DNA of 64,000 nucleotides, taken from the NCBI GenBank assembly GCA_012959995.1, contig DUCC01000026.1, positions 124,001-188,000 on the forward strand. The letters run 5' to 3'. Below, one piece after another: positions 34,394 to 43,655 of this stretch. The stretch is from Acidimicrobiia bacterium. Lineage in GTDB: Bacteria > Actinomycetota > Acidimicrobiia > Acidimicrobiales > MedAcidi-G1. The translations under genes and the position numbers were made by a program. The notes beneath the pieces are model-generated. The model saw only the letters and a program-made list of their open reading frames with translations. It was not told the origin of the DNA and searched no databases. How positions within the stretch are numbered: position 1 is the first letter of the stretch; the number at the start of each line of letters is the position of its first letter.

Positions 34394-35098
34394 TCGGGTC
34401 AAAAAGGTTCGTATCCACGACCCGATGACTGACCGGTCGGAGTTTTTCGCCAACGACTTAGCCGCTTGAACCCGGGTAGTTTCATCGAAAAGGTGGCCCC
34501 ATTCTTCATGGAGCTGGTGGGTGAAACCAGCGGAGAATTCTGGGTGGGGCTGCATACTCAGAAAATGATTGTCTATGGCCATCATGGCAAACGGACTGTG
34601 GTCAGCCTCAGCGATTGTTCTGCCGCCTGTAGGAAGTTGAGTTACTTCGTCGGTGTGGCAAAAAGAAATGATTGGTGCCTCGTGAAGAGGGTCCATCCAC
34701 CATTCGGTGGCTTTTATTTCGGCGGGGAGCAGGCCGACGCCCCAATGGGCACGACGGCTTACTTGACCACCGAGGGCGTGGGCTATGGCTTGATGGCCGA
34801 AGCACACCCCGACGGTTGGTGCTTGTGCTGCGTTTAGGTTTTCAATGAAGCGAAAGAGGCCGGCCATCCAGGGCTCTGGTTCGGTGATTGAAGAACGAGA
34901 CCCGCCGATGATCCACCCTTGTTGCTGGTCAGGGCTAGCGGGGAGTTGTCCGGCCGTCATATCGTAAACAGTGATCTCTGGCACAAAGTTTTCTGTGGTT
35001 AATAATGCGGTGAAGAGTTCTTGGTAACCACCAAAGTTTTGGTACAGCGCTCCATCAAACTCGTCGTTGCGAAGAAGGCCGATGCGCAGAGATGACAT
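34385..35098 (-). CDS. Class I glutamine amidotransferase-like protein
   Basis: 237-residue stand-alone GATase. The nucleophile cysteine is in VGVCFGHQAIAHALGG, and the triad His/Glu is in MQPHPEFS. The rest resembles GuaA-like stand-alone amidotransferases that act on small molecules or peptides, such as gamma-glutamyl hydrolases of the YfeJ type. The acceptor partner is not encoded next to it. The start is ATG at 35098, 72 bases from the divergent EamA permease start. Confidence 0.87.
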   Translation of the reverse strand: MSSLRIGLLRNDEFDGALYQNFGGYQELFTALLTTENFVPEITVYDMTAGQLPASPDQQQGWIIGGSRSSITEPEPWMAGLFRFIENLNAAQAPTVGVCFGHQAIAHALGGQVSRRAHWGVGLLPAEIKATEWWMDPLHEAPIISFCHTDEVTQLPTGGRTIAEADHSPFAMMAIDNHFLSMQPHPEFSAGFTHQLHEEWGHLFDETTRVQAAKSLAKNSDRSVIGSWIRTFLTRSA

Positions 35099-35170
35099 AG
35101 AGAGATCTTAGGTCCAAGGTTTCTCTCGGCGGGTAGTCAGGTGCGAGGTTCTTCGTGGCAGGGTGGGGGG

Positions 35171-36040
35171 ATGGAACGGAAGGTAACGATCGGGCGGTCG
35201 GCGGCCGTGCTCTCGGTATTGATGTTGGCCACGGGTCCGAGCATCGTAAAGATTTCGGATTTACCCGAAATGACTTTTATTTTTTGGCGTTTGGCGGCGG
35301 CGGCTTTGGGCTACGCCGTTGCCTTGCGATTCAGCGGGAAACACTTTAGTTGGGAAGCCTGGCGCCGTTCGCTACTTGGTGGCTTAGTGTTTGGCGTCAA
35401 CTTAGTATTTTTTGTTTTGAGTATGCGTCGTACCAGTGCTGCTAATGCGGTCATGATCGGTGCGCTGCAACCGGTGGTATTGATTGGGATTGCCGGGCCA
35501 TTTTTTGGAGAACGACCGCGTCGTTCGATTTATCTTTGGTCGTTGGTTGCTATGGGTGGGGTGGCCCTCTCTATGGTTGCCTCCAGTGGCGATGGGGTGG
35601 CTAGTCGAACAGGAAACCTCTTGGCCCTCGCGGGCATGCTTTTGTTTAGCGCCTACTTTGTGGTCTCAAAAAAGGCTCGCCAAGTATTGGACTCCATGAC
35701 CTACCAACTTGGCTTGACCCTGACGGCGGTGCTGGTGGTTATACCGTTTGCTTTGTTGATGGGCCAAAACTTGGCGCCCCCCTCGGGCGCCGAATGGGGG
35801 CCGGTGCTTTTAATGGCTGCTATCCCGGGGACCGGTCATTGGTTGACTAACTACGCCCACGGTCAGGTCACGCTGGTGGCGATTAGTTTGATTAATTTGC
35901 TTTTTACCGTGGTAGCCCCGTTGTATGCCTGGGTTTTGGTGGGTGAAAGTATCGGCGGTTGGCAAGCGGCCGGTATGGGGTTGGTTTTGGCGGCCTTAAC
36001 CATGGTGGTTTCTCGCCCTATTGAGGCGGCTCCTCGATGA
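35171..36040 (+). CDS. EamA/DMT-family transporter
   Basis: 289-residue drug/metabolite-type permease with ten predicted membrane helices in two EamA repeats (about residues 8-135 and 148-280). Examples are FIFWRLAAAALGYAVAL in the first half and LINLLFTVVAPLYAWVLVGE in the second. An ATG at 35171 directly after a GGGTGGGGGG run is preferred over a GTG at 35141. The substrate is unknown. It overlaps rarD by four bases, so the two are co-translated. Confidence 0.88.
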   Translation: MERKVTIGRSAAVLSVLMLATGPSIVKISDLPEMTFIFWRLAAAALGYAVALRFSGKHFSWEAWRRSLLGGLVFGVNLVFFVLSMRRTSAANAVMIGALQPVVLIGIAGPFFGERPRRSIYLWSLVAMGGVALSMVASSGDGVASRTGNLLALAGMLLFSAYFVVSKKARQVLDSMTYQLGLTLTAVLVVIPFALLMGQNLAPPSGAEWGPVLLMAAIPGTGHWLTNYAHGQVTLVAISLINLLFTVVAPLYAWVLVGESIGGWQAAGMGLVLAALTMVVSRPIEAAPR

Positions 36041-36918
36041 ACCGTGGTATCGCAATGGGCATGACGGCCTACCTTTTTTGGGGGTTGGTTCCGGTTTTTT
36101 GGAAGCAACTTTCTCATCTGTCTTCGGTGGATGTGACCGGCCATCGCATGGTGTGGACGTTTCTTTTGCTGGCGGTTGTTCAAGCGGTCCGCCGCTCTTG
36201 GGGTGATTTTCGCCAGATGCTGGGTGACGGCCGCCAGCGGCGGTTGCAGTTGGCGGCCGCTGCTTTGCTGTCTAGCAACTGGCTGATTTTTGTATGGGCG
36301 ATAGCCGATGATCGGGTGGTGGAAGCCAGTTTGGGTTACTTCATGAACCCATTGGTCAACGTGTTGTTGGGCGCAGTGTTTTTGGGTGAGACTTTCCGCC
36401 GGCTGCAAAAAGTTTCTATTGGCGTTGCTTTTGCCGGCGTGCTTTGGCTGGCGGTAGCAGTGGGGGCTGTGCCGGTGGTGTCGTTGTCTTTAGCTTTCAC
36501 TTTTGCTTTTTATGGGTTAGTGAAAAAAACAGTGGGCCGCCCTGCCCTCGACACCTTGACCCTCGAGACCATGTTTATGGCTGTGCCGGCCTTGGGTTTT
36601 TTGGTGTGGCGTGCCGCAACCGGTCACGGGGTGATGGGAGTTTCTGTGCCGGGCGACAGTGTTTTGTTGATGGCCACGGCAGCGTTTACGGCAGCCCCGC
36701 TGTTGCTTTTTTCCGGGGCTGCGAAAAGAGTGACCTTAGGAACGTTAGGCATGATGCAGTATTTTGCCCCCACCCTGCAGTTGCTGTTGGGGGTACTGGT
36801 TTACGGCGAAACCATAAACGGTGGGCAACTGGTGGGCTACCTCGTGGTGTGGGTGGCGGTGCTTTTGTTCGCCGTCGACACGGTGGCGGTGATGCGCCGA
36901 AACCGTTTAAGCGTTTAA
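36037..36918 (+). CDS. rarD: RarD-type EamA permease
   Basis: 293-residue ten-helix permease of the RarD group, named for chloramphenicol sensitivity in E. coli; the true substrate is not settled. Family marks are GMTAYLFWGLVPVFWKQL, HRMVWTFLLL, ASLGYFMNPLVNVLLG and LGMMQYFAPTLQLLLGV. It follows another EamA permease with ATGA overlap. Its end overlaps the convergent flavodoxin gene by 12 bases. Confidence 0.9.
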   Translation: MNRGIAMGMTAYLFWGLVPVFWKQLSHLSSVDVTGHRMVWTFLLLAVVQAVRRSWGDFRQMLGDGRQRRLQLAAAALLSSNWLIFVWAIADDRVVEASLGYFMNPLVNVLLGAVFLGETFRRLQKVSIGVAFAGVLWLAVAVGAVPVVSLSLAFTFAFYGLVKKTVGRPALDTLTLETMFMAVPALGFLVWRAATGHGVMGVSVPGDSVLLMATAAFTAAPLLLFSGAAKRVTLGTLGMMQYFAPTLQLLLGVLVYGETINGGQLVGYLVVWVAVLLFAVDTVAVMRRNRLSV

Positions 36919-37329
36919 AGCAGCGAGAACGTCGGCGACAAAGGCGGGCGCTTCGGTTTCTAGATTGCGCCGGTTCATGGACCGAGCAGCAATGACGTCT
37001 GCGCCGTGTTCTTCGAGCAATGTAGAGAGTTTGTCGGCGGCTTTGCCGGGGTTGACGGCGTGGGTCATAAATGCGGCAACTTTTTTGTTCCAGAGTTTCG
37101 GGATGCTTTGTACTTTGCTGGGTTCTCCCGGGCGGTGACCAAAAAGTATTAATCCATCTACCCAGGTGCCAACAAATACGAGGTCAGCGGCGGCTAACTC
37201 AGTGAGATCAATGTTGGTTACCGGTCGCACGGCCACGGTGGCTCCGGTGGCTTCGGCGGCGCCCCCGAGGAGTTCGGCGGCTCGTTTAGTGTTGCCGGTG
37301 CGGCTTTGATGGATGATCACAATGTTCAT
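36907..37329 (-). CDS. Flavodoxin-family protein
   Basis: 140-residue flavodoxin fold. The FMN phosphate loop is IHQSRTGNTKRAAE at the N-terminus and the aromatic flavin loop is VGTWVDGLILFGH. It most likely binds FMN and carries electrons or acts as a small quinone/flavin reductase. The partner is unknown. The start is ATG at 37329; the nearest upstream gene on the strand is the GGCT-like protein, 31 bases away. Confidence 0.87.
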   Translation of the reverse strand: MNIVIIHQSRTGNTKRAAELLGGAAEATGATVAVRPVTNIDLTELAAADLVFVGTWVDGLILFGHRPGEPSKVQSIPKLWNKKVAAFMTHAVNPGKAADKLSTLLEEHGADVIAARSMNRRNLETEAPAFVADVLAALNA

Positions 37330-37360
37330 GTAAACAGTGTGCCTTCTCTGGCGACAGATT

Positions 37361-37960
37361 TCACCTTGGGGTTTGATCTAAAGCATTGAGATGCTGGTTG
37401 ATTTCAGCGGGGGTGCAGCCCATTTCGCTCATTCCGGTGGCCAATACTGCTCGATAGGCCGGTCCGGGTGGCCCAGGATCCGGCGGGTTGGTTGACCCGA
37501 GGGTTACTGCCGATATTCCGTTGAGGTCCTCAAGGCTAATTAGCAGGTCTATCCACCCTTCTAAGGTGGAGACGGCTTGGCCAGCCGGGGGAAAGTCATC
37601 AGGCAGGAAAACGTCGCTGGTTTCTTGCTGGTTTTCTTGAGCCACCACATCGGCCAACTGTCCACGGGTAATGCGCCAAGCCCGCCCTATGGGCGGGAGG
37701 TCTTGTGGGGCTAAGGATTGATGCGGACACCAAGCCACCCCGCCGCCCCAGCGTTGACTATCTCCGCCGAAGCGCACCGGGTGGGGCACGGCGATTCTTT
37801 GGTCGGCGCTGGGTGGGGTGGGGTTGGCGGCGCCACGTTGGAAGCCCCAAAGTGCGTCTTGTTCGGCCCCGCGCAGGTAGGCCAACATGCGTTCGGCGCA
37901 CAGGTTGGATCCATAGGCCACGTACCAAACGGGTTGGTCTGGGTTGGTGGTATTTGGCAA
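37361..37960 (-). CDS. Gamma-glutamylcyclotransferase-like protein
   Basis: 199 residues with the GGCT/AIG2 signature YVAYGSNLCAERM at the N-terminus and a cyclotransferase-like barrel after it. Such enzymes release 5-oxoproline from gamma-glutamyl compounds, or act as related acyl cyclotransferases. TTG at 37960 is the only start upstream of the signature, 2 bases after the surE stop. The catalytic glutamate is not confidently located. Translation is probably coupled to surE. Confidence 0.74.
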   Translation of the reverse strand: MPNTTNPDQPVWYVAYGSNLCAERMLAYLRGAEQDALWGFQRGAANPTPPSADQRIAVPHPVRFGGDSQRWGGGVAWCPHQSLAPQDLPPIGRAWRITRGQLADVVAQENQQETSDVFLPDDFPPAGQAVSTLEGWIDLLISLEDLNGISAVTLGSTNPPDPGPPGPAYRAVLATGMSEMGCTPAEINQHLNALDQTPR

Positions 37961-37962
37961 AG

Positions 37963-38784
37963 CTAAGAAAAAAGTTGTTTAAGAGCGGCGGCGGCAGGGT
38001 CATCCGGCGGTGGTGGCTCGGTGGGGATAGCCCCCAACCAGGTCAGGCTCACGTACCCGTTCATTACAGCGCCACCGTCGGTTTCGGGGGGCAGGGGGGT
38101 GGGTTCGCCCCAGTTCATATCGACGCCGTAACTGCCAGCATGACCGGGTTTGGGGACCATGGTGGCTTGGGCCAGCGCCCGCATGGGTACAAAACCAACG
38201 GTGGTGTGGCGCCAACCGGCCATTTCTTCAACGGGCAAGTTGGGCACGTTGACGTTGAGTACCGAGGCTTTGTCTGGTGGGTTGGCGATCACGCCGGCGG
38301 TGACGGTGCGAGCCACCTCGGCGGCCGATGACCAAATTTGTTGGTCAAGTACGTCGCTGGCTGCTTGGCCTTCTACACCCCAGTCGGTTACCGCTTGGCT
38401 TATGGCAATACCGGTGATGCCCCCGTTTCGGGCGGTGAGGGCCGCTCCCACGGTGCCCGAATGGTAGACCGAGCGCCCTACGTTGGTGCCGGGGTTTATG
38501 CCCGCCACCACCAGGTCAAAGGGGTCACCGAAGAGCCCCAAGCGGGCATAAATAATGCAAAGCCCCGGTGGGCCACTGACCGACCATGAAGTATCGATGC
38601 CTGCTACCTGTGCTTCATGTACTTCGGGGCGGATGAGGTGTACTGCTCCGAGGGCGGCTCCGGCTCCGGAGTACTCTTGATCGGGGGCGACCACGGTTAC
38701 TTCACCAAGGTCAGTGAGCGATCGGGCCAGTTCGTGGAGGCCTAAAGAGTCAATGCCGTCGTCGTTGGTTACCAAAATGCGCAT
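37963..38784 (-). CDS. surE: 5'/3'-nucleotidase SurE
   Basis: 273-residue SurE phosphatase acting on nucleoside monophosphates and other phosphate esters; cytosolic, divalent-metal dependent. The metal-binding start MRILVTNDDGIDSLGL, the VVAPDQEYSGAGA loop and VAGINPGTNVGRSVYHSGTVGAA (split over two strands) are all conserved. It is somewhat longer at the C-terminus than E. coli SurE (253). It is followed within two bases by the GGCT-like gene. Confidence 0.94.
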   Translation of the reverse strand: MRILVTNDDGIDSLGLHELARSLTDLGEVTVVAPDQEYSGAGAALGAVHLIRPEVHEAQVAGIDTSWSVSGPPGLCIIYARLGLFGDPFDLVVAGINPGTNVGRSVYHSGTVGAALTARNGGITGIAISQAVTDWGVEGQAASDVLDQQIWSSAAEVARTVTAGVIANPPDKASVLNVNVPNLPVEEMAGWRHTTVGFVPMRALAQATMVPKPGHAGSYGVDMNWGEPTPLPPETDGGAVMNGYVSLTWLGAIPTEPPPPDDPAAAALKQLFS

Positions 38785-38821
38785 AGCTTGACGGTAGCCG
38801 CCAGCAACGGGTGTCTAAGGG

Positions 38822-40729
38822 TCAGAGGTTGGCTAATTCTGTGCTGAGTCGTTCCCACTCGGCCATAAGGCGGGCTGCTTCGTCTTTTGCGGTGTCGTGG
38901 TCGGCTACGGAGGCGGCGGCTTTTTCGGGGTCTTGGTAGAGGTCGGGGTCGGCCAAAACTTCTTGGGTGGTTAACACGTGGGCTTCGGCGGTTTCCCAGT
39001 CTTGTTCGGCTCGTTTAAGCCGGCGCTGAAGTTTGGTGGCTGGGTTTTTTTGGTGGTTTTTTTTGGGTTCTTTGGTTTTGGATTTTTGCGCTGCTTGACG
39101 GGCTTTTGGGTCGCTGGAAAGGGTGGCGCTTTGGGCGGGGTAAAGCACTCGTTCGGGTACTCCTTCGTGCCAGGTGGCGTGGCCGTCGCGGATTTCAACC
39201 AGTGAGTCGGCTACCGAACGGATGAGGTGCCGGTCGTGAGTAATGAGTACCACGCTGCCTGGGTAAGCATGGAGGGCGTCTTCGAGCACGTCGCAACTGG
39301 GGAGATCAAGGTGGTTGGTGGGCTCATCTAAAATAAGCAAGTTGACGGGTACGGCCAATACTTTCGCGAGAGCTAAGCGGGTTTGTTCTCCCCCCGAAAG
39401 GTCACCTACTCGACGGTCTACGGCGTCGCCGCGAAAGCCAAAGGAAGCCAGATAGGTACGGGGGTTGCGCCCGTCGGCGTCTACGGTGGGGATGGTTTTG
39501 AACTCTTCAATGACCGTGCGGCGAGGGTCGAGTACTTCGGCTTGGAGTTGATCAAAACTGGAGATATCTACGTTGGTGCCGATGGTTACTTCGCCCTCTA
39601 AGGGGGCGAGTTTTTTGGTGATGAGTTTGACCAACGTGGTTTTTCCGGCGCCGTTGGGCCCTACTAAAGCCACGGTGTGGCCTCGTTCAACAGAAAAACT
39701 GACGTCGCGGAGAATGATGTCGTCGTCGTAGCCAGCGGTGACGTCTTTGAGTTGGGTTACTAAGCGTGAGGAACGGCGGGGAGCGGGAAAGCCAAAACGG
39801 GTGGCGGCGGCTTCGGGTTCGTCTACGACTAAGCGGTCGAGTTTGTCGAGGGATTTGACGCGGCTTTGTACCTGCCGGGCTTTGGTGGCTTTGTAGCGAA
39901 AGCGTTCAATGAAGCGTTCTGTTTGCGCAATTTTTTTCGATTGTTGTGCGGCGGCCGCTCGTTGAGCGATGAGTAGTTCTTCGCGGGCTAAAACAAAATC
40001 GGCGAACCCGCCGACATATTCGGTGACGCGCCCGCCAGCTAGTTCGATTATCCGGTTAGCGACTACGTCGATGAAGTCTCGGTCGTGGCTAACGAACAAT
40101 AAGCCGCTGTGCCAGTCGGCGAGGTGTTGCTCGAGCCACGAAACCGAGTCAATGTCTAAGTGGTTGGTGGGTTCGTCCATGACCAACAGGTCGGGGGCAG
40201 AAAGTAGTAAGCGGGCTAAAGCCACCCGCATGCGCCAACCGCCGGACATTTCGTCCATGGGGCGGTCGTGGTCGCCGGGGTCAAACCCAAGGCCGGAGAG
40301 TATGCGGTGAGCATCGGCTTCTACGGCGTATCCGCCGAGTTGTTCAAACCGGGATTGAGCTTCGCCGAAAGCATCAAGGGCTCGAGTTTGTTCTTCGCCT
40401 GAAGTGGTGGCTAGGAGTTGGCCAAGGCGTTCGATTTCGCCAGCGAGGTGGGTGACTTGTTCGGCTCCCAACATGACTTGTTGAAAAACTGAGCGCCCGG
40501 TTTCTACGGGAAGTTCTTGAGGGAGGTACCCGATGCGCAGATCTTTGGGGCGATGTACCTTGCCGTGGTCGGGGGCTTGAAGGCCCACTAAAACTTCTAA
40601 CAAAGTGGTTTTGCCGGTGCCGTTTCCGCCGATTAGGGCGGTACGACGCCCCGGGCCGAGTTGCAGGGAAGCATCGGTGAACAGGGTGCGGGGCCCAAAG
40701 GAGCGGGATAACCCCGTAGCGGTCAACAT
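38822..40729 (-). CDS. ABC-F family ATPase
   Basis: 635-residue soluble protein with two ABC ATPase domains and no membrane region, the ABC-F layout. Domain 1 has [25 protein letters not shown] and [12 protein letters not shown]. Domain 2 has [28 protein letters not shown] and [13 protein letters not shown] charged linker carries the P-site tRNA-interaction region, and a C-terminal coiled coil ends the protein ([19 protein letters not shown]). These proteins relieve stalled ribosomes. The ATG at 40729 overlaps the fabH stop, so it is translated after fabH. Confidence 0.92.
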   Translation of the reverse strand: MLTATGLSRSFGPRTLFTDASLQLGPGRRTALIGGNGTGKTTLLEVLVGLQAPDHGKVHRPKDLRIGYLPQELPVETGRSVFQQVMLGAEQVTHLAGEIERLGQLLATTSGEEQTRALDAFGEAQSRFEQLGGYAVEADAHRILSGLGFDPGDHDRPMDEMSGGWRMRVALARLLLSAPDLLVMDEPTNHLDIDSVSWLEQHLADWHSGLLFVSHDRDFIDVVANRIIELAGGRVTEYVGGFADFVLAREELLIAQRAAAAQQSKKIAQTERFIERFRYKATKARQVQSRVKSLDKLDRLVVDEPEAAATRFGFPAPRRSSRLVTQLKDVTAGYDDDIILRDVSFSVERGHTVALVGPNGAGKTTLVKLITKKLAPLEGEVTIGTNVDISSFDQLQAEVLDPRRTVIEEFKTIPTVDADGRNPRTYLASFGFRGDAVDRRVGDLSGGEQTRLALAKVLAVPVNLLILDEPTNHLDLPSCDVLEDALHAYPGSVVLITHDRHLIRSVADSLVEIRDGHATWHEGVPERVLYPAQSATLSSDPKARQAAQKSKTKEPKKNHQKNPATKLQRRLKRAEQDWETAEAHVLTTQEVLADPDLYQDPEKAAASVADHDTAKDEAARLMAEWERLSTELANL

Positions 40730-40737
40730 GGGAAAGG

Positions 40738-41673
40738 TTAGTTCTGGGGTGGGTCCCACCGCACTACGGCGGCGGCTGAAGACATGCCAGCGCCGAAGCC
40801 CACCATCAGGATGAGATCTCCGGGGTTTATCTGGCTGTGGTCTAAGGCATCGACCAGGGCAAGAGGGATAGAGGCGGCAGAAGTGTTGCCGGTGTGTTCT
40901 AACACCATGGCTGCTTTTTCAAAAGGGATGCCGAGTCTTTTTAGGGCTGTTTCGATGATGCGTACGTTGGCTTGGTGGGGGACGACCAGCGAGATATCTT
41001 CGGCGCTGACCCCGGCCCGTTGCATGGCGTTTAGCGAGGCGCTTTCCATGGCTAAAACTGCTTTACGGAAAACTTCTTTGCCCAGCATGATGATTTTGCC
41101 GCCGTGATCGCAGTACAACAGGTCGGCGGCATCGCCGTTAGACATTAAGTCCCACCCCAGCAGGGAGGGTTGGTCGGCGCTGCGCTCAAGCACTATGGCC
41201 CCGGCCCCATCACCAAAAAGGATGCAGGTACCACGGTCTTCCCAGTTGACCATAGGGCTTAAAGCGTCGCTGCCGATAAGCAACACGTGTTCGAGCCCAC
41301 CTTCGATGAACTGCATAGCGGTTACTAAACCGTAGACAAAACCTGAGCAGGCGGCGTTGAGGTCGAAAGCACCACAGGTCAAGCCGAGGTTGTCTTGGAT
41401 TACCGAAGCACTGGCCGGCATTTGTTGGTCGGGGCTGGTGGTGGCGAGTACCAGGAGGTCTATCTGGTCAGCGGTGACGCCAGCCATGGCCATAGCGGCT
41501 TCGGCGGCGATTGTTGACATTTCGGTGACCTTGCCCCCGATATGGCGTGTCTTGATGCCGGTACGGGCGGTGATCCATTCATCAGAGGTATCTACCATGC
41601 TCGACAGTTCGTCATTGGTTAGCACCTGTTCGGGAAGGTTGCTGGCCCAGCCAGTTATACGTCCATGTGCCAT
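40738..41673 (-). CDS. fabH: 3-oxoacyl-ACP synthase III (FabH)
   Basis: 311-residue condensing enzyme starting fatty acid synthesis from acyl-CoA and malonyl-ACP. The Cys-His-Asn triad is complete: [16 protein letters not shown] and [11 protein letters not shown]. The [14 protein letters not shown] segment near residue 32 is typical of FabH. It is not next to other fab genes; it precedes an ABC-F ATPase gene on the same strand and is divergent from cysQ. Confidence 0.94.
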   Translation of the reverse strand: MAHGRITGWASNLPEQVLTNDELSSMVDTSDEWITARTGIKTRHIGGKVTEMSTIAAEAAMAMAGVTADQIDLLVLATTSPDQQMPASASVIQDNLGLTCGAFDLNAACSGFVYGLVTAMQFIEGGLEHVLLIGSDALSPMVNWEDRGTCILFGDGAGAIVLERSADQPSLLGWDLMSNGDAADLLYCDHGGKIIMLGKEVFRKAVLAMESASLNAMQRAGVSAEDISLVVPHQANVRIIETALKRLGIPFEKAAMVLEHTGNTSAASIPLALVDALDHSQINPGDLILMVGFGAGMSSAAAVVRWDPPQN

Positions 41674-41687
41674 TAAAAGTTCCTCAA

Positions 41688-41729
41688 GTGTTGTTGGTCA
41701 ACACGCTAGCGGGGCGCGGGGACCGCTAG
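41688..41729. repeat. Two inverted repeats between fabH and cysQ
   Basis: GTGTTG (41688-41693) pairs with CAACAC (41699-41704), and CTAGCGG (41706-41712) pairs with CCGCTAG (41723-41729). Both lie in the 68-base space between the divergent starts. This suits operator sites, but no regulator family is recognisable from the half-sites, and chance is possible for the shorter one. Confidence 0.38.
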
Positions 41730-41741
41730 GGTCGCTTTCCC

Positions 41742-42482
41742 ATGGATGATCACGAAGTTGCCGGGTTGCTGGCTCGAGAAACTGGCGAATTGTTGGTGAA
41801 AACCCGCGAGGAGGCGCAAACTGCGGGCCGGTCGGGCCGTGAGGTGCAAGCGCTTGGCGATCGGGTGGCTCACGAGTTTTTAATAGAGCGGCTTTCTGCT
41901 TTGTGCCCGGGTGATGCGGTTCTCTCTGAAGAGGGAGCCGATGATGGGTTGCGTTTAGGGGCGGAACGCACCTGGATTATTGATCCGTTGGATGGGACCC
42001 ATGATTATGGCCGCCCGGGGAGCAGCGAATGGGCAGTACATGTGGCTTTGGTGGTGGGGGGCACATCAACGGCTGCCGCGGTCTCGTTGCCGGTAGATAA
42101 CCAGGTTTTTGGTACGAACCAGAGCCCGTTAGGGAGGCCTTCGCTTCGTCAACAGCCCGTGGTGATCACCAGCCGCAGCCAGTGGGGCGAAGCCGAAGAG
42201 GTAGCCCGAGCCATTGGCGGAGTGGTACGGGCGTGCGGTTCGGCGGGGTATAAGGCCATGGCGGTGGTTTCGGGTCTGGTAGATGTTTATGTGCACCCCA
42301 GTGGCCTTTACGAGTGGGATGCTTGTGCACCGGCGGCGGTGGCGCAAGCTGCGGGTTTGTCAGTTTCTGGAGTAGATGGACAACCCCTGCATTTTAATAA
42401 GAGGCGCCCGGTGGTAGCGGGGTTGTTGATTAGCCGCCCAGAGTTTGCCGAGGTATCTCGCCAAGCCTTGGCTTGGGAGTAG
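41742..42482 (+). CDS. cysQ: CysQ-like 3'(2'),5'-bisphosphate nucleotidase / inositol phosphatase family
   Basis: 246-residue member of the lithium-sensitive phosphatase superfamily, most like CysQ, which dephosphorylates PAP from sulfate assimilation. Metal-binding motifs: SEEG (first Glu), WIIDPLDGTHDYG and the C-terminal YEWDACAPAAVAQAAG. An inositol-monophosphatase activity cannot be excluded from sequence. It is divergent from fabH, with a short intergenic region containing two inverted repeats. Confidence 0.88.
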   Translation: MDDHEVAGLLARETGELLVKTREEAQTAGRSGREVQALGDRVAHEFLIERLSALCPGDAVLSEEGADDGLRLGAERTWIIDPLDGTHDYGRPGSSEWAVHVALVVGGTSTAAAVSLPVDNQVFGTNQSPLGRPSLRQQPVVITSRSQWGEAEEVARAIGGVVRACGSAGYKAMAVVSGLVDVYVHPSGLYEWDACAPAAVAQAAGLSVSGVDGQPLHFNKRRPVVAGLLISRPEFAEVSRQALAWE

Positions 42483-42499
42483 CAGCGTTTTCGTGGTGA

Positions 42500-42685
42500 G
42501 GGCGATAGTCTGACCCCACCTTGTGGCGAGGCGAAGCCGGTGAGATTCCGGCGCTGTCCCGCAACTGTATGTTCGGTTTTTCCGAATGAGCCAGGCCGAC
42601 CGGCCACCGGGTATCGACATCAACTCTCGAGGAAGAGTGGTCGTCGGCAGGTTTCCTGTCTGCGCCGTACCTCGACAGACAGGAG
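42500..42685 (+). promoter_or_regulatory. Cobalamin riboswitch upstream of btuFCD
   Basis: Core B12-riboswitch blocks are present: GCGAGGCGAAGCCGGTGAGA, TTCCGGCGCTGTCCCGCAACTGT, and the B12-box-like GAGCCAGGCCGACC, followed by CCACCGG and TCGAGGAAGAGTGG. An expression-platform hairpin CCTGTCTG / CAGACAGG (42655-42662 / 42676-42683) covers the AGG of the btuF ribosome site AGGAG (42681-42685). The likely mechanism is repression of translation by adenosyl- or other cobalamin. The outer limits are approximate. Confidence 0.9.
42655..42683 (+). promoter_or_regulatory. Shine-Dalgarno-sequestering hairpin of the btuF leader
   Basis: A perfect 8-bp stem, CCTGTCTG (42655-42662) with CAGACAGG (42676-42683), and a 13-base loop. 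The 3' arm contains the AGG of the ribosome site AGGAG (42681-42685). No T-run follows, so control is likely at translation rather than termination. Confidence 0.75.
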
Positions 42686-42691
42686 ATAATT

Positions 42692-43618
42692 ATGAAAATT
42701 GTTGAGTCTCGTCGGCTTGTCCGGCACTCGGCCGTTTTGGCTGCCTTGATATTTTTTGGAGCGGCTTGTGGGTCATCTGAAGGTATTTCTGGTTTATCAG
42801 TTTCTGGGGTGACCACTACGGCCGCCCCGACCACTACGGAGGTTCCGGCTCCGGAGTTTCCTGTGGCCATAATTTCGTTGTCGCCCACTGCTACTGAAAT
42901 CTTGTTTGCCATCGGCGCCGGTGACCAAGTGGTCGCCGTAGATGACCAATCCACTTACCCAGCCGATGCGCCAATGAGCGATTTGTCGGGTTTCACCCCG
43001 AACGTAGAAGCCATTGCTGAATACAACCCAGACTTGGTGATCATTTCTTATGACCCAGGTGACTTGGTTTCGGGCTTAGAGGCTTTAGGTATTACGGTGC
43101 TTAGCCAGAGTGCGGCTTACTCCCTTGAAGACACCTACGTTCAGATCGTTGAGTTGGGTGATCTGACCGGCCATGTTGATGAAGCAACGGCTGTCAATAC
43201 AGAGATAAAAGTTGGTTTGCTTGCTTTGGCAGAAAGCCAAGTTGGTGCTGGCCTTACTTACTTCCATGAGATTGACAGCACGCTGTATACCGCTACGTCG
43301 GTGACTTTCGTGGGGCAACTTTATGCTTTGTTGGGGCTAGAGAACATTGCTGACCTGGCTGACGAAGAGGGTTGGGGATATCCGCAGCTTTCGCCGGAAT
43401 ACATTCTTGACGCCGACCCCGACGTCATTTTTCTTAATGATGCGCAGTGGGGGGAGTCGCTGGAAACTCTGGCCGCTCGCCCGGCGTGGGGTTCATTGTC
43501 GGCCGTAATCAACGGTCAGGTGATTGACCTTGATGAAACTGCTGGTCGTTGGGGTCCGCGAGTGGTGGACTTTTTGGCCGGGGTGGCTTCGGCCTTAGAA
43601 GGCTTGACTGCTGAGTAG
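42692..43618 (+). CDS. btuF: Cobalamin ABC transporter substrate-binding lipoprotein BtuF
   Basis: 308-residue class III binding protein, lipid-anchored (lipobox FFGAAC) with a short Thr-rich linker. The fold starts IISLSPTATEILFAIGAGDQVVAVD and continues NVEAIAEYNPDLVIISYDPG and YILDADPDVIFLND, typical of BtuF/FecB. The B12 riboswitch directly upstream selects cobalamin over siderophore-iron as ligand. The ATG at 42692 has AGGAG seven bases upstream, inside the switch hairpin. Confidence 0.92.
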   Translation: MKIVESRRLVRHSAVLAALIFFGAACGSSEGISGLSVSGVTTTAAPTTTEVPAPEFPVAIISLSPTATEILFAIGAGDQVVAVDDQSTYPADAPMSDLSGFTPNVEAIAEYNPDLVIISYDPGDLVSGLEALGITVLSQSAAYSLEDTYVQIVELGDLTGHVDEATAVNTEIKVGLLALAESQVGAGLTYFHEIDSTLYTATSVTFVGQLYALLGLENIADLADEEGWGYPQLSPEYILDADPDVIFLNDAQWGESLETLAARPAWGSLSAVINGQVIDLDETAGRWGPRVVDFLAGVASALEGLTAE

Positions 43619-43655
43619 AAAATTTGTGACCAACCAAGATCGGAGTTCCGAGGCA

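Noticed and set aside
37705-38331. 208-codon plus-strand open frame opposite the GGCT-like gene and surE
   Set aside because: It is antisense to two well-supported genes, is rich in Arg/Gly/Trp/His with no family resemblance, and has no ribosome site; it arises from the G+T-rich strand.
42505-42520. GTCTGACCCCAC near the cobalamin riboswitch as a third REP copy
   Set aside because: Only about ten bases match the REP core and no palindrome is present; it belongs to the riboswitch leader.
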